This document shows positions 55,851 through 64,000 of a stretch of 64,000 nt of DNA, piece after piece (the first letter of the stretch is position 1; every line of letters starts with the position of its first letter). Origin of the DNA: Alloprevotella sp. (lineage in GTDB: Bacteria; Bacteroidota; Bacteroidia; Bacteroidales; Bacteroidaceae); assembly GCA_017471505.1 (NCBI GenBank), contig JAFUTC010000004.1, forward strand, positions 1 through 64,000, given 5' to 3'. Under the pieces are notes generated by a model. That model had not been told where the DNA came from. It was given only the letters and a program-made list of their open reading frames with translations, and ran no database searches. Position numbers and translations under genes: made by a program.

Positions 55851-56855
55851 CTATTTCAGCAAAACCGACATGCCCGGACGCACGCCTTCGGGCTTCTTGA
55901 CAAAACGTCCCTTCACCTCGAAGGTTTTCATATCGAAGCGACCCGTGGCCTTGGTGGCTTTCCATGCCGCATAGCTGCCCAGGTCCTTCATATAATAGAT
56001 GTTCAGCTCCTCATCCTCCAACTGGAGCGCGGGAATATCGACTTTGATGGTCTCGCCCACCTTGAAGCGACTCAGATAGTCTTCGCGCACGTTGAAAGAG
56101 ACCCACATCTGGTCCATAATAGACACGGTCATGATTGGACTACCGGTTCCCACCAGTTCGCCCACCTTCGGGAAGATTTCCGTGACTTCTCCGTCGGCAG
56201 AGGCGGTGAGAATGGTTTCGTCGATATAGGAACTGACTTCTTTCACTACGCCCTGAGCCCGTGCCACCATTGCCTGGGCCGCGCTCTTATCTTCTCGGCG
56301 CGCACCCGATACGGCCATGTCGTATTGCGACTTGGCGGCCTTCTCGGTGGCTATTGCGGCGTCGCGCTGAGCCTTGGCCTCGTCGAGTTTCTGCGTAGGA
56401 AGCACACCCTCGGAAGCAAGACGCTGGACGCGCTGATAAGTCTTTTCGGCAATCTCACTGCCGGCCTTGGCCTTCTGCCAAATGTCGTAGGCGCCTTGTA
56501 TCTCCTCCTTGCGCGCACCGTTATTGGCTTTCTCGCTTTGCGCATTGGCGGCCCAGCGGGCTGCCTCGGCCTGAGCCAGTTTAGCATCTACGTCGGGTGC
56601 TTCCAAGATGGCCAGCGTGTCGCCTTTATGGACGAAGTCGCCTTCTTTGACCTTTAGTTCCAAAATCCTTGCCGGCACCTTGCTGGATACGCGGTATTCG
56701 TCGACATCTACCTCGCCCTGGATGGTTTCATCGTTCGAGCGGAAGACATATACACTGGTCAGCGCGACAATCGCTATGACAAGCATAAACAACAATAGTG
56801 CCGGAACCGGACTAATACGTTTGGAGGTTGATTCCTCCGACTTCTGTGCATTCAT
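55851..56855 (-). CDS. HlyD-family periplasmic adaptor protein
   Basis: A 334-residue membrane-fusion protein. A single N-terminal helix (about 19-38) anchors it; the biotinyl-lipoyl halves (VSSKVPARILELKVKEGDFVHKG and TASADGEVTEIFPKVGELV) flank a coiled-coil hairpin rich in Ala, Lys and Glu (about 92-205), with a beta-barrel domain at the C-terminus. It should bridge the inner-membrane permeases to the TolC-type channel encoded seven bases upstream. Confidence 0.93.
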   Translation of the reverse strand: MNAQKSEESTSKRISPVPALLLFMLVIAIVALTSVYVFRSNDETIQGEVDVDEYRVSSKVPARILELKVKEGDFVHKGDTLAILEAPDVDAKLAQAEAARWAANAQSEKANNGARKEEIQGAYDIWQKAKAGSEIAEKTYQRVQRLASEGVLPTQKLDEAKAQRDAAIATEKAAKSQYDMAVSGARREDKSAAQAMVARAQGVVKEVSSYIDETILTASADGEVTEIFPKVGELVGTGSPIMTVSIMDQMWVSFNVREDYLSRFKVGETIKVDIPALQLEDEELNIYYMKDLGSYAAWKATKATGRFDMKTFEVKGRFVKKPEGVRPGMSVLLK

Positions 56856-56862
56856 ATCTGTG

Positions 56863-58374
56863 CTAATTGTTTTCGTTTATGGTAAGCGTGCCCAGGCTCT
56901 TATTCCACAACGAGCGAGCAAGCAGGATGTCAATCTCTGCATCTATCTTGTTGCTGTTTGCCTCAAGCCATCCGGTCTCGGCCAATAGAACATCGGACAG
57001 GGGAATCACTCCTTCCTGATAGCCCAAGGTTGCGATGCGCACATTCTCGTCGGCTTTCGACAGGCTCTTCTGTGCCAGCGCCAACTTGCGCTGTGCTTCC
57101 GTCAGACGGAACCGCGATTGGGTCACCTGCAACTCTATTTTCTCGCGAGCCTCATATAGCCGCTCCTGGTTCATGCGGGCCTCGGCCTCGGCGGCACGGA
57201 CTTTGTGGCGGCCTTCACCCCAGTTCCAAATCGGAACTTGGAGCAACAGCCCCACATGCCAGTCGCCCCGAAATTTTTTCTCGAAACTATTGTAGACAGA
57301 AGGGTACGTCATGGCGTAGCCTCCGACCAACGAAAGATGAGGAAGGAAGTCGGAACGTACGAGTTTGACTTTTTCGCCATATATATTATTAGCCGTCTCA
57401 AGCATGGCTATCTCCGGACGATGGGCATAGGCCTTCTCCACCCCGTCAGGTTCGGCTGCGGGGATGGAACTGGCTATGTCGTCCTGTGCCTCTTCCTTCA
57501 GGCTGAACTCACTGTCCAACGGCAGTCCGCAAAGTTGGCACAGCAACATCCGACTAAGTACCAGACCGTCGTCTACCTTCGTCTGGAGCATTTCAGCCTC
57601 GTTCAGACGCACGGCGACCTGCAATTCGTCGGAGCGCGTAGCAAACCCCTCGCCTACCAGTTTCTGCACGTCGGCATCTAACTTCTGCAACGTGGCCAGA
57701 TACTTGTCGGCCAATCTCTTCCTATGCGCCAGCGACACAACCTGCCAGTAGGCCTGGTCGACCTCAAGGATTGTCTCCTGTTCGTCGGCCGAAATCTGCA
57801 GGTCGGCAAGGTTTTCGCTGTATCGCGTAATCTTGTCGTATGCTCTGATTTTGCCACCCATATACAGGGGCTGCTTCAGGAGCAACGCGCCCATTGCCAT
57901 GTTGCGCGTGTCGGTGCGAAATGCGTCGGCCACGCCACTTCCCAACTGGTTCAGTCCTGCGGCGGCCTGCTGCAACGGTTCGCTGAATGCCGGCAACAGT
58001 CGGGCCAGGTCGGGGAAGCGGGTTACGACTTCCTGCATCTTTTCGGCCAAACTGTTCGATACGATTGTACCGCCGTTTCTCAAGGCATTCTTCTGGTCGT
58101 CACTAAGAATGGAAATCTCTTTACCCGACAACACATAGCCCGCCGTAAGCGAAATTTTCGGCAAGTAGTTCGTGCCGGCAGCCTTCTTTGTATGGGTAGC
58201 CATTTCCTTCTTCAGTCGGCTCTGCGCCAAGGTGCGGTTGTTCTGCACGGCAAGGCTTCGGCAACTGTCGAGGGTCAAGACGCGCTGACCGCTTATGGGA
58301 ACAGTGGCAAGTGACGACATTCCCACTGCTAGCACCACTGCTTTTATAGAAAGACACATGCGTTTCATTTGCAT
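56863..58374 (-). CDS. TolC-family outer-membrane efflux protein
   Basis: A protein of about 503 residues with a signal peptide (ending VPISGQ) and two TolC repeats (outer_membrane_efflux), with long alpha-helical stretches such as EARMNQERLYEAREKIELQVTQ. The start is ATG 58374 or 58368; both follow the promoter closely, and the longer in-frame reading would lie upstream of the -7 element. It is the first gene of the TolC-HlyD-permease-permease operon. Confidence 0.92.
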   Translation of the reverse strand: MQMKRMCLSIKAVVLAVGMSSLATVPISGQRVLTLDSCRSLAVQNNRTLAQSRLKKEMATHTKKAAGTNYLPKISLTAGYVLSGKEISILSDDQKNALRNGGTIVSNSLAEKMQEVVTRFPDLARLLPAFSEPLQQAAAGLNQLGSGVADAFRTDTRNMAMGALLLKQPLYMGGKIRAYDKITRYSENLADLQISADEQETILEVDQAYWQVVSLAHRKRLADKYLATLQKLDADVQKLVGEGFATRSDELQVAVRLNEAEMLQTKVDDGLVLSRMLLCQLCGLPLDSEFSLKEEAQDDIASSIPAAEPDGVEKAYAHRPEIAMLETANNIYGEKVKLVRSDFLPHLSLVGGYAMTYPSVYNSFEKKFRGDWHVGLLLQVPIWNWGEGRHKVRAAEAEARMNQERLYEAREKIELQVTQSRFRLTEAQRKLALAQKSLSKADENVRIATLGYQEGVIPLSDVLLAETGWLEANSNKIDAEIDILLARSLWNKSLGTLTINENN

Positions 58375-58389
58375 TATTATTTTGTGATG

Positions 58390-58419
58390 CAAAATTATAA
58401 CACAATTATGGCATTCAAT
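58390..58419 (-). promoter_or_regulatory. Promoter of the efflux operon
   Basis: On the minus strand ATTG (58416-58419), 18 bases, then TAATTTTG (58390-58397), close to the Bacteroidetes consensus. Transcription would start near 58383, giving a leader of only about 10-15 bases. Confidence 0.6.
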
Positions 58420-58486
58420 ATTGCGCGATGCCAATTTATTGAACGTCTAACCACATTTTCCGCCATTTTGACCAAAATGCAGTATC

Positions 58487-58530
58487 AAAAAAGGACATTT
58501 CACCCCCTTTTGGATGCAAAACAAGGGGGT
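58487..58530 (-). terminator. Possible terminator after addB
   Basis: ACCCCCTT (58502-58509) and AAGGGGGT (58523-58530) form an 8-bp stem. On the minus strand a T-run follows about ten bases later (near 58487-58492), a looser arrangement than a classical terminator. The rest of the gap 58420-58569 shows nothing I recognise. Confidence 0.4.
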
Positions 58531-58569
58531 TATTGCCGAAAATCCTATCCGCCGAAATGCTGCTATGCC

Positions 58570-61368
58570 TTAGTAGTCGACCTTGTCTTTCAGACACAGC
58601 AACCGGTAGTCGCAAAACCTGCATACCATTGACTTGTCTGAACCTGAGAATGTGTTGTCATCGGCGAACATACGGTTATTCAACATTTTCATAAACTCAT
58701 CTTCATAGGCCTTAAAATCCTTGTCGTCGATGATATATGGTTCCTTGCCATAACCCACGAAGTGGTGCCGGCTGCCGTATGGATGGAACAATTGGGCCGA
58801 TACTTTTTGGCCCTTTGCTATTTGGTCGCGCACAATCAGCGCATACAGGAAAATCTGCAGATAGTACCGGTCGTGCATGCCAACGTTGTCGGTCGTGAAG
58901 AAATGCTTCATGTCGGTTACCCCTTCGGCTTTCCGACCCGTCTTGTAGTCGAGCACACGCACCACACGCTCGCCAGAATCATCGTCATAGGAATCGAGGC
59001 GGTCGATAATACCGCCTATCGGTATCTGAATTTTCTTTCCCTTGAAATCGACTTCGAAATAGCGAGTCATGGTATGCTCGAGAGCCAGAATACGTAGGTT
59101 CTTCCGCTTCGCATCTTCGTCGGTAAGAATTGTCAACTGGCGCCGCAGCGTCTCCATGACCAGCGGATTCTTCGGAGCCTTGGTTTCGTCAAAGACAAGG
59201 TCGAGTATCTCCTCCACGAAGTTGTTGTCGGCCGCAAAGCGCTTCAGTTCGTTGCAATCCACGGGTTTGTCAATCCATGTATTCTTGTCGGAAATGGCAT
59301 CCTTAGGCTCCATTTGGCAAAGCATAGCCTTGTAGAAAGTCATAGCCATCAAGTGAAACAGATTACCGAAGGTTCTGCCGTCAATATCATCGTCCAGAAT
59401 CTCTTCCCTCTTCAGCCGGGCCACATTGTTATAGTAGAACTGCAGCGGACAATCGATAAAGCTATTTATTGCCGACGGCGAGAGATAAGGATCCTTGAGA
59501 TGGCGCGAGCGAAGCAGCAATTCGACCATATTGGCGGGTTTGCCGTACCTCGGACTTACAAAAGGCGTGGGCTGCGTATGGCATTCAATCGCATACTTAC
59601 GGATGGGGTGCTTCCCACTGACCAGCAACTGCAACAGATAGCGCGAGCGGTCGCAGGGTTGCCCGTTGTTCTCGGAACCGTTATAGACGAACGTCACCTT
59701 ACTGGCTCGTTGCAGTAACCGATAGAAATGATAGGACGTGGCAGCCGTCTTGTGCTCCGGAAGCGTTAGTTCGTAGGCTTTACGCAGTATGTAGGGAATG
59801 TAGGAGTCGGCCATCTTTGTCTGCGGAAGGTAGTTCTCGTTGGCCGACAGTATGAGAATATGCTCAAAGTCGAGGTTTCGCGTCTCGAGCATGCCCAAAA
59901 TCTGCACGCCTACCAATGGGTCGCCTTCAAACGGTATGGTCTGTGCGCCGATTAACTGCCGTACCAATCGGTGCAAAGTGCTTATGTTCACGTCGAACAG
60001 GCCTTTCTGATGCAGGGTATAGAGGCGGTTGAGCGAGGCATAGACCTGGAAGAGCGCCTCGGCATCGAGCAGAGCCATAAAGCGGGAATACGACGAGGGC
60101 TGTCGGTCGGGCTGGCCGGCTTGCGCCTCGGCTTCGGCCGTCTCCAAGTCCTCCAGCCGACTTGCTGCCTGCTGTGTAGCCGTGCCAACATGGTCGAGCA
60201 ATTCGCTAAAGGCTTTTAGCGTGGTTAGTGTCTTCTTCTGGCTTCGGCGGAAGTATTCGTCCACAATGGCATAGGCCGACGTGCGCACAACCGGGTAGCC
60301 CTTGGTCAGGTTAACGTCGGCCACGCTGACAGTAGGAAGGGCATGGACAATGCCGTCTATTAAATCTTCGTTGCAAAGCACCACTGCAGTCTTGCGAGCA
60401 TCGTCGCGGGTCAGGTTTTGGGCAATCCAAGCCGGGGCATAATAGGCCTGTCCATTTTCCGTCTGAGCCTGCACGAATTCAAACTCTTTCTGGCCTTCAT
60501 AATTATGGAACAGGTCCTCGCCTAACTGGTTCGGGAAATCCTTCAGGTTCTTCTTCAGGAAAAGACCGGCCTCCATGCCTGGATTTTCCTTTAAGTAATA
60601 TGTGTCATAATCCCAGTAAAACAGTGCCTTATTGTTTTTCCTTGCAGCCTCAAACAATTCTCGCTCGACACGCGACAAAATGTTAAATCCGACAAAGACA
60701 AGCGTCTGCTTCGGCAGTCGGTTTTCGAGGTCATTATTTACGACGCGGCGCTGCAACGCTCCTTCGTAGGCCAAGCCCTCTCCCTCGAGTTCGTGGTTGA
60801 ATTGCGTATAGATGTCAAACAGTTTCGCCCACACACGCGCAAATCTTTCCTGCACCTTCGACGCTTCATTTGCGCTGTTGCGACATACGGCATTCAAGGC
60901 CGACCTTTGTTCTTCGGTCAAGTAGTTGAAAACATCCAGTTCGTGCAGGTCTTTCGCGTTCTTCAATAGCGACTCGGCACTGTAGTTGAATGGAAGATTG
61001 CGGTCGATGTCGTTAAAATCTTCCAGCAATATTTCTCCCCACGACCAGAATTGGTCGAGCGTCTCGTTGCTCTGCATAATGTTCTTATAAACATTATAGA
61101 GCCGGCACACAGCCTCGATGGAATCGACGAGCTGAAGGTCGGACAGCGAGGCAAACAGTTCCGCTATCGACAAATACTTAGGCGTCCAGACCTCACCCCC
61201 CACCTTGCGATAGAGCGCATCGTTGAAGAAAGCCGAGGCACGCTTGTTGGGAAACACCACCATATAGTTGCTGAAGTCGTTCCCGGTGGTTTTCTTCACC
61301 AGGTCGGACACAACCGTTTCAAGAAAAGTCATAGGTTTTGTCTTGCTATTTGCGTTTTCAGTTTGCAT
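58570..61368 (-). CDS. addB: AddB-like PD-(D/E)XK exonuclease of the AddAB recombination complex
   Basis: A 932-residue protein with a degenerate helicase-like N-terminal part and a C-terminal PD-(D/E)XK nuclease. The nuclease shows RVVRVLDYKTGRK. The iron-sulfur cysteines are at CPLQFYYN and CRFCDYRLLC (Cx2Cx5C), as in AddB. AddAB unwinds and resects double-strand breaks, like RecBCD. It lies downstream of addA on the same strand, separated by repeat array F. Its start codon (61366-61368) falls in register with that array. Confidence 0.88.
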   Translation of the reverse strand: MQTENANSKTKPMTFLETVVSDLVKKTTGNDFSNYMVVFPNKRASAFFNDALYRKVGGEVWTPKYLSIAELFASLSDLQLVDSIEAVCRLYNVYKNIMQSNETLDQFWSWGEILLEDFNDIDRNLPFNYSAESLLKNAKDLHELDVFNYLTEEQRSALNAVCRNSANEASKVQERFARVWAKLFDIYTQFNHELEGEGLAYEGALQRRVVNNDLENRLPKQTLVFVGFNILSRVERELFEAARKNNKALFYWDYDTYYLKENPGMEAGLFLKKNLKDFPNQLGEDLFHNYEGQKEFEFVQAQTENGQAYYAPAWIAQNLTRDDARKTAVVLCNEDLIDGIVHALPTVSVADVNLTKGYPVVRTSAYAIVDEYFRRSQKKTLTTLKAFSELLDHVGTATQQAASRLEDLETAEAEAQAGQPDRQPSSYSRFMALLDAEALFQVYASLNRLYTLHQKGLFDVNISTLHRLVRQLIGAQTIPFEGDPLVGVQILGMLETRNLDFEHILILSANENYLPQTKMADSYIPYILRKAYELTLPEHKTAATSYHFYRLLQRASKVTFVYNGSENNGQPCDRSRYLLQLLVSGKHPIRKYAIECHTQPTPFVSPRYGKPANMVELLLRSRHLKDPYLSPSAINSFIDCPLQFYYNNVARLKREEILDDDIDGRTFGNLFHLMAMTFYKAMLCQMEPKDAISDKNTWIDKPVDCNELKRFAADNNFVEEILDLVFDETKAPKNPLVMETLRRQLTILTDEDAKRKNLRILALEHTMTRYFEVDFKGKKIQIPIGGIIDRLDSYDDDSGERVVRVLDYKTGRKAEGVTDMKHFFTTDNVGMHDRYYLQIFLYALIVRDQIAKGQKVSAQLFHPYGSRHHFVGYGKEPYIIDDKDFKAYEDEFMKMLNNRMFADDNTFSGSDKSMVCRFCDYRLLCLKDKVDY

Positions 61369-61457
61369 ATTTCAATTTCCCGTTTCAAGGCTTGGAATTT
61401 GTATTTCAAGGCTTGAAACGGACATTCCAAGCCTTGGAATGGAATGAGACATAATGC
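61366..61457. repeat. 21-bp phased repeat array F with a switched palindromic core
   Basis: Core centres lie at 61390, 61411, 61432 and 61453, exactly 21 bp apart. The first three are palindromes TTTCAAGGCTTGGAA, TTTCAAGGCTTGAAA and ATTCCAAGCCTTGGAAT. The fourth is CATAATG, the core of the other arrays. A degenerate CATATTT, centred at 61369, holds the addB start. It fills the addA-addB gap. Confidence 0.85.
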
Positions 61458-61459
61458 GG

Positions 61460-64000
61460 TCATTCGACGGCAACCACTTTTTGCTGTTCCGGATACCACA
61501 AGTAGCCTTTCACATTGGCATGACCCACGCTGCGAAGCAGGTGCATGTATTCGCGAACCTGCGGCCGGTAGCGTTCATAGTTGGTGTCGGCCGAAAACTT
61601 GAAGTCGACGACCACGGTCTCATCACCGCGCGTCATGATGCGGTCGGGCCGTTTTGCGCGATAAGGCGCTGCAGCCGAACCGCCCGCGCAGAGAAAGGTG
61701 GTCTCGTTGTGTACCGTCCAACTGCCGTCGAACCACTCGGCCGCATCGGGCTGTCGGACGTATTCACGGAATTCGCCGACCAGTTTCTTACGCTCCTCGT
61801 CGTTGCAAAGACCAAGCCGATAGACGGTATTGACCGCCTTGTCCACATCAGCAGCGGTAGTGGTGAGTTCCATTATCTTGTGGCACAACTTGCCGTGTTC
61901 AATCAGTGCACGCCACTGAGGTTGGCTGCCGTGGCTCGTGGCAAGATAGTCCTTTGCACGGTTCGACTGGCGCATGCGAGGCAACGTGGAATTCGTTTGC
62001 CAAACAAACGAAATGGCCTGCGAGTTGTCGTCGAACAAATCGTGCTTCGACGAATCGGCTGGAGCAGGCTGCAGATTCGCCACCTCGCCGCACTCGACAA
62101 CTTGTACCTGGCAGGTGTTTCCCTCCTCATCAGACACATCGGCCGTGTTAGTCTGCACGCCTGTGACCTCTTTCATAGCCGCCTGCAGGTGCGCACCAAA
62201 CTGCTGGTTAGACGCCCAGACCAGCAGGTTTTGCTTGGGGCGCGTGAAGGCCACATAGGCCATGTTCAGGCAGTCAATGCGTTTTTCATTCATTTCCTCC
62301 TCGTATTGGTCGCAGAAACTTTTGGAGTTGGCTATCTCCTTCGGCATTTTCACCGGCACACGCTGATATTGATTGAACGGAGACTCCGTCGGCTGGAACC
62401 AATAGTAGGACTTTCCGTCTTTGGTAGAACTGTCGACCTCCCAACTGGCTTCCGGAATCAGCACCGTATGGAATTCGAGGCCTTTTGCCTTGTGAAGGGT
62501 CATTATCTTTACTCCGTCGACCTGTGTGGCAGGTATCGTCTTTTCGCACATTACTTCGTCGAAATAGTCCAAGAATGCAGCCAGGTCGTTTCCCTCGCGT
62601 CCCACGTATCTCCCTACTTCGTCGAAGAAACTCAGCAAGAATGCGTCCTCGCGCTTCACAAGTTCGTCGAGGTCCAACAATTCTATCACGCGATGGCATA
62701 GTTCGACGAGCGGCAGCGACAATAGCATTTCTGCCTCGTCGAGCACATTTGCGAAGGCACGACGGAGGTCGGGATAGTCGTCACTATCCGGATGGACGGC
62801 AGGCTGGACAGGCATCACCGCCAGACGAGCACGCAGTTCGACCATGTAGGCGGCCGACACGCTGTCGTACTTGCACTCGGCGACATTGCCCACATATTGG
62901 CGATTGGCATACAGCCAACGAAGCGTCGCCATTATGGCCAGCACCAATTGCGAAGCAGCATACTGGAACATCTCACTCGTCACGAGGTGGATGTCTTCTA
63001 TTTGGGAATAGAGGTGGTCCTTGATGGCCGCTATCGTCTTCTTCTGGCGCACGAGGATGGCCATGTCGTTCCATTTGATACCCTCATCGTGCAACCGCTG
63101 CATCTGGCTGGCCAACGAATGCTCGCTTTTACCGTAAACCACTTTCGACCTGGCCGGATAGAAGCAGAAACGGACGTATCCGCCTTGCCCCTTTTTCGGA
63201 TTCTGTACGGTAGTTGCCTCCGCATATAGTTCCTCGCACTGATTCGTGCCGAATTGCTTGTCGAAATGTCGGCCCAACGCCGGAAACAGACTATTATTGA
63301 ACCCGACCACATTGGACAGCGTGCGGTAATTATCCTTCAGCGTCTCAACGTTAGGCTGGCACAGCCGCGTGATTTCCTGCTCCGTGTGCATGCCATAAAG
63401 GATGCGCCAGTCGCCATTGTTCCATCGGTAGATGCTCTGCTTGATATCGCCCACCACAAGGCACGAGAACCCACTGGCCATATTGTTGAGCAGCAATTTC
63501 TTAAGATTCTTCCACTGCGTAAGGGCCGTGTCTTGGAATTCGTCTATCATGATGTAGTTGTAGCGGGTTCCAACACGCTCGAACACAAAGGGAACGTCGT
63601 CGTCGCCTATCATGCGGTGGAAAATCAGTTTTGTGCGCGACAGCAGTAATGTGTTGTTGAGCCGGAGCACCTCGTCGAGTTTCGATTCCATATCAAGAAG
63701 CAGCCGCAAGGGACGGATATTTTCCAGTATCAGCCGTGCCGTCAGCACATCGGAATAGTTCGCCGCCAGCCCCTTCAGCAGTTGCTCGAGCGCAGCACGC
63801 ACATACTGCTCATCTGCATCAGTCGCCGGCCCCGAAAATTTCGACAGGAACAACGGTTTGCCACTGTTTGCCTTACCTTCAATACTCTTCCGCACCGCGG
63901 AATACGAGACATTCTTGTACGCACTGCGTGGTTTCGAATTGTCAAACAGTGTTTTCAGTTTGCTGAAGAAACCTTCGTAATCGCCCCAACGAGCCAGTTT
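61460..64000 (-). CDS. addA: UvrD-like helicase/nuclease AddA, C-terminal part (5' end outside window)
   Basis: The frame is open from the stop at 61460 to the window edge, giving the C-terminal 846 or so residues of a UvrD-family helicase with a nuclease domain. Visible are helicase motif II MIDEFQDTALTQW, GDIKQSIYRWNNGD (motif III), MTLHKAKGLEF (motif V), YVAFTRPKQNLLVW (motif VI) and the C-terminal PD-(D/E)XK motif DRIMTRGDETVVVDFKF. This fits AddA, partner of AddB. The N-terminal Walker A part is beyond 64000. An in-frame GTG at 63895 is not the true start. Confidence 0.9.
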   Translation of the reverse strand, partial: KLARWGDYEGFFSKLKTLFDNSKPRSAYKNVSYSAVRKSIEGKANSGKPLFLSKFSGPATDADEQYVRAALEQLLKGLAANYSDVLTARLILENIRPLRLLLDMESKLDEVLRLNNTLLLSRTKLIFHRMIGDDDVPFVFERVGTRYNYIMIDEFQDTALTQWKNLKKLLLNNMASGFSCLVVGDIKQSIYRWNNGDWRILYGMHTEQEITRLCQPNVETLKDNYRTLSNVVGFNNSLFPALGRHFDKQFGTNQCEELYAEATTVQNPKKGQGGYVRFCFYPARSKVVYGKSEHSLASQMQRLHDEGIKWNDMAILVRQKKTIAAIKDHLYSQIEDIHLVTSEMFQYAASQLVLAIMATLRWLYANRQYVGNVAECKYDSVSAAYMVELRARLAVMPVQPAVHPDSDDYPDLRRAFANVLDEAEMLLSLPLVELCHRVIELLDLDELVKREDAFLLSFFDEVGRYVGREGNDLAAFLDYFDEVMCEKTIPATQVDGVKIMTLHKAKGLEFHTVLIPEASWEVDSSTKDGKSYYWFQPTESPFNQYQRVPVKMPKEIANSKSFCDQYEEEMNEKRIDCLNMAYVAFTRPKQNLLVWASNQQFGAHLQAAMKEVTGVQTNTADVSDEEGNTCQVQVVECGEVANLQPAPADSSKHDLFDDNSQAISFVWQTNSTLPRMRQSNRAKDYLATSHGSQPQWRALIEHGKLCHKIMELTTTAADVDKAVNTVYRLGLCNDEERKKLVGEFREYVRQPDAAEWFDGSWTVHNETTFLCAGGSAAAPYRAKRPDRIMTRGDETVVVDFKFSADTNYERYRPQVREYMHLLRSVGHANVKGYLWYPEQQKVVAVE

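Noticed and set aside
58400-58440. Possible seventh repeat array upstream of the tolC gene
   Set aside because: There are ATTATGG and GCATTC-like words, but their spacing does not follow 21 bp, so it does not belong to the family.

Overview
This window looks like a core chromosomal segment of a Bacteroidales bacterium, most likely of the Prevotellaceae. The evidence is the absence of Shine-Dalgarno leaders, repeated TAnnTTTG -7 promoter elements (the clearest are upstream of pyrG and of the tRNA), and family-typical genes: the RprX/RprY two-component pair, bifunctional fucokinase/guanylyltransferase (Fkp), dipeptidyl peptidase 5, DUF4494, DUF4835/PorD, a DUF4369-thioredoxin protein and AddAB. 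I see no phage, insertion sequence, CRISPR array or rRNA. The genus is an inference.

Layout. 1-5132: the 3' end of a fluoride channel gene, then a co-directional run lptB, GH25 lysozyme, DUF4494, PLP-binding protein, lipoate ligase, SDR. 5209-8823: pyrG-yidC with promoter and terminator. 8881-14535: dpp5, thrS and the infC-rpmI-rplT ribosomal operon. 14732-23806: dnaN, PorD-like protein, recN, a degenerate protease-TPR protein, two hypothetical genes, MaoC, YigZ, queD-queE. 23840-25015: tRNA-Thr and a SpoU methyltransferase. 25049-28630 (minus): uridine phosphorylase and a GH2 beta-galactosidase behind a structured leader. 28751-34735: an envelope cluster (LysM/binding protein, beta-barrel, Dabb, MltF-like lytic transglycosylase) and rprXY. 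34727-39637: hemW (minus), then dnaX-slyD-aroC. 39656-51988: a TlpA-like protein (minus), then a long plus-strand run from a polyprenol-phosphate mannosyltransferase through pyrC, plsC, gtrA and fkp to a 5'-nucleotidase and the agmatine pathway pair aguA-aguB. 52069-58374 (minus): purT and a TolC/HlyD/two-permease efflux operon. 58570-64000 (minus): addB and the C-terminal part of addA.

How the genes work together. Most of the window is housekeeping: nucleotide synthesis (pyrG, pyrC, purT), translation (thrS, infC, L35, L20), replication and repair (dnaN, dnaX, recN, addAB), queuosine precursor synthesis (queD-queE), envelope assembly (lptB, yidC, plsC) and surface glycan or peptidoglycan work (fkp, GT2, GtrA, LysM protein, MltF-like protein).

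The most unusual feature is a family of six intergenic arrays (near 4295, 20677, 24919, 35890, 53292 and 61390) of short near-palindromic cores placed exactly 21 bp apart. Five arrays use a CATWATG-type core. The sixth uses a different palindrome, CAAGSCTTG, in the same 21-bp register and then returns to CATAATG at its edge. The arrays occur between genes in every orientation and supply stop codons, start codons and one terminator hairpin. I know of no named element that matches them.
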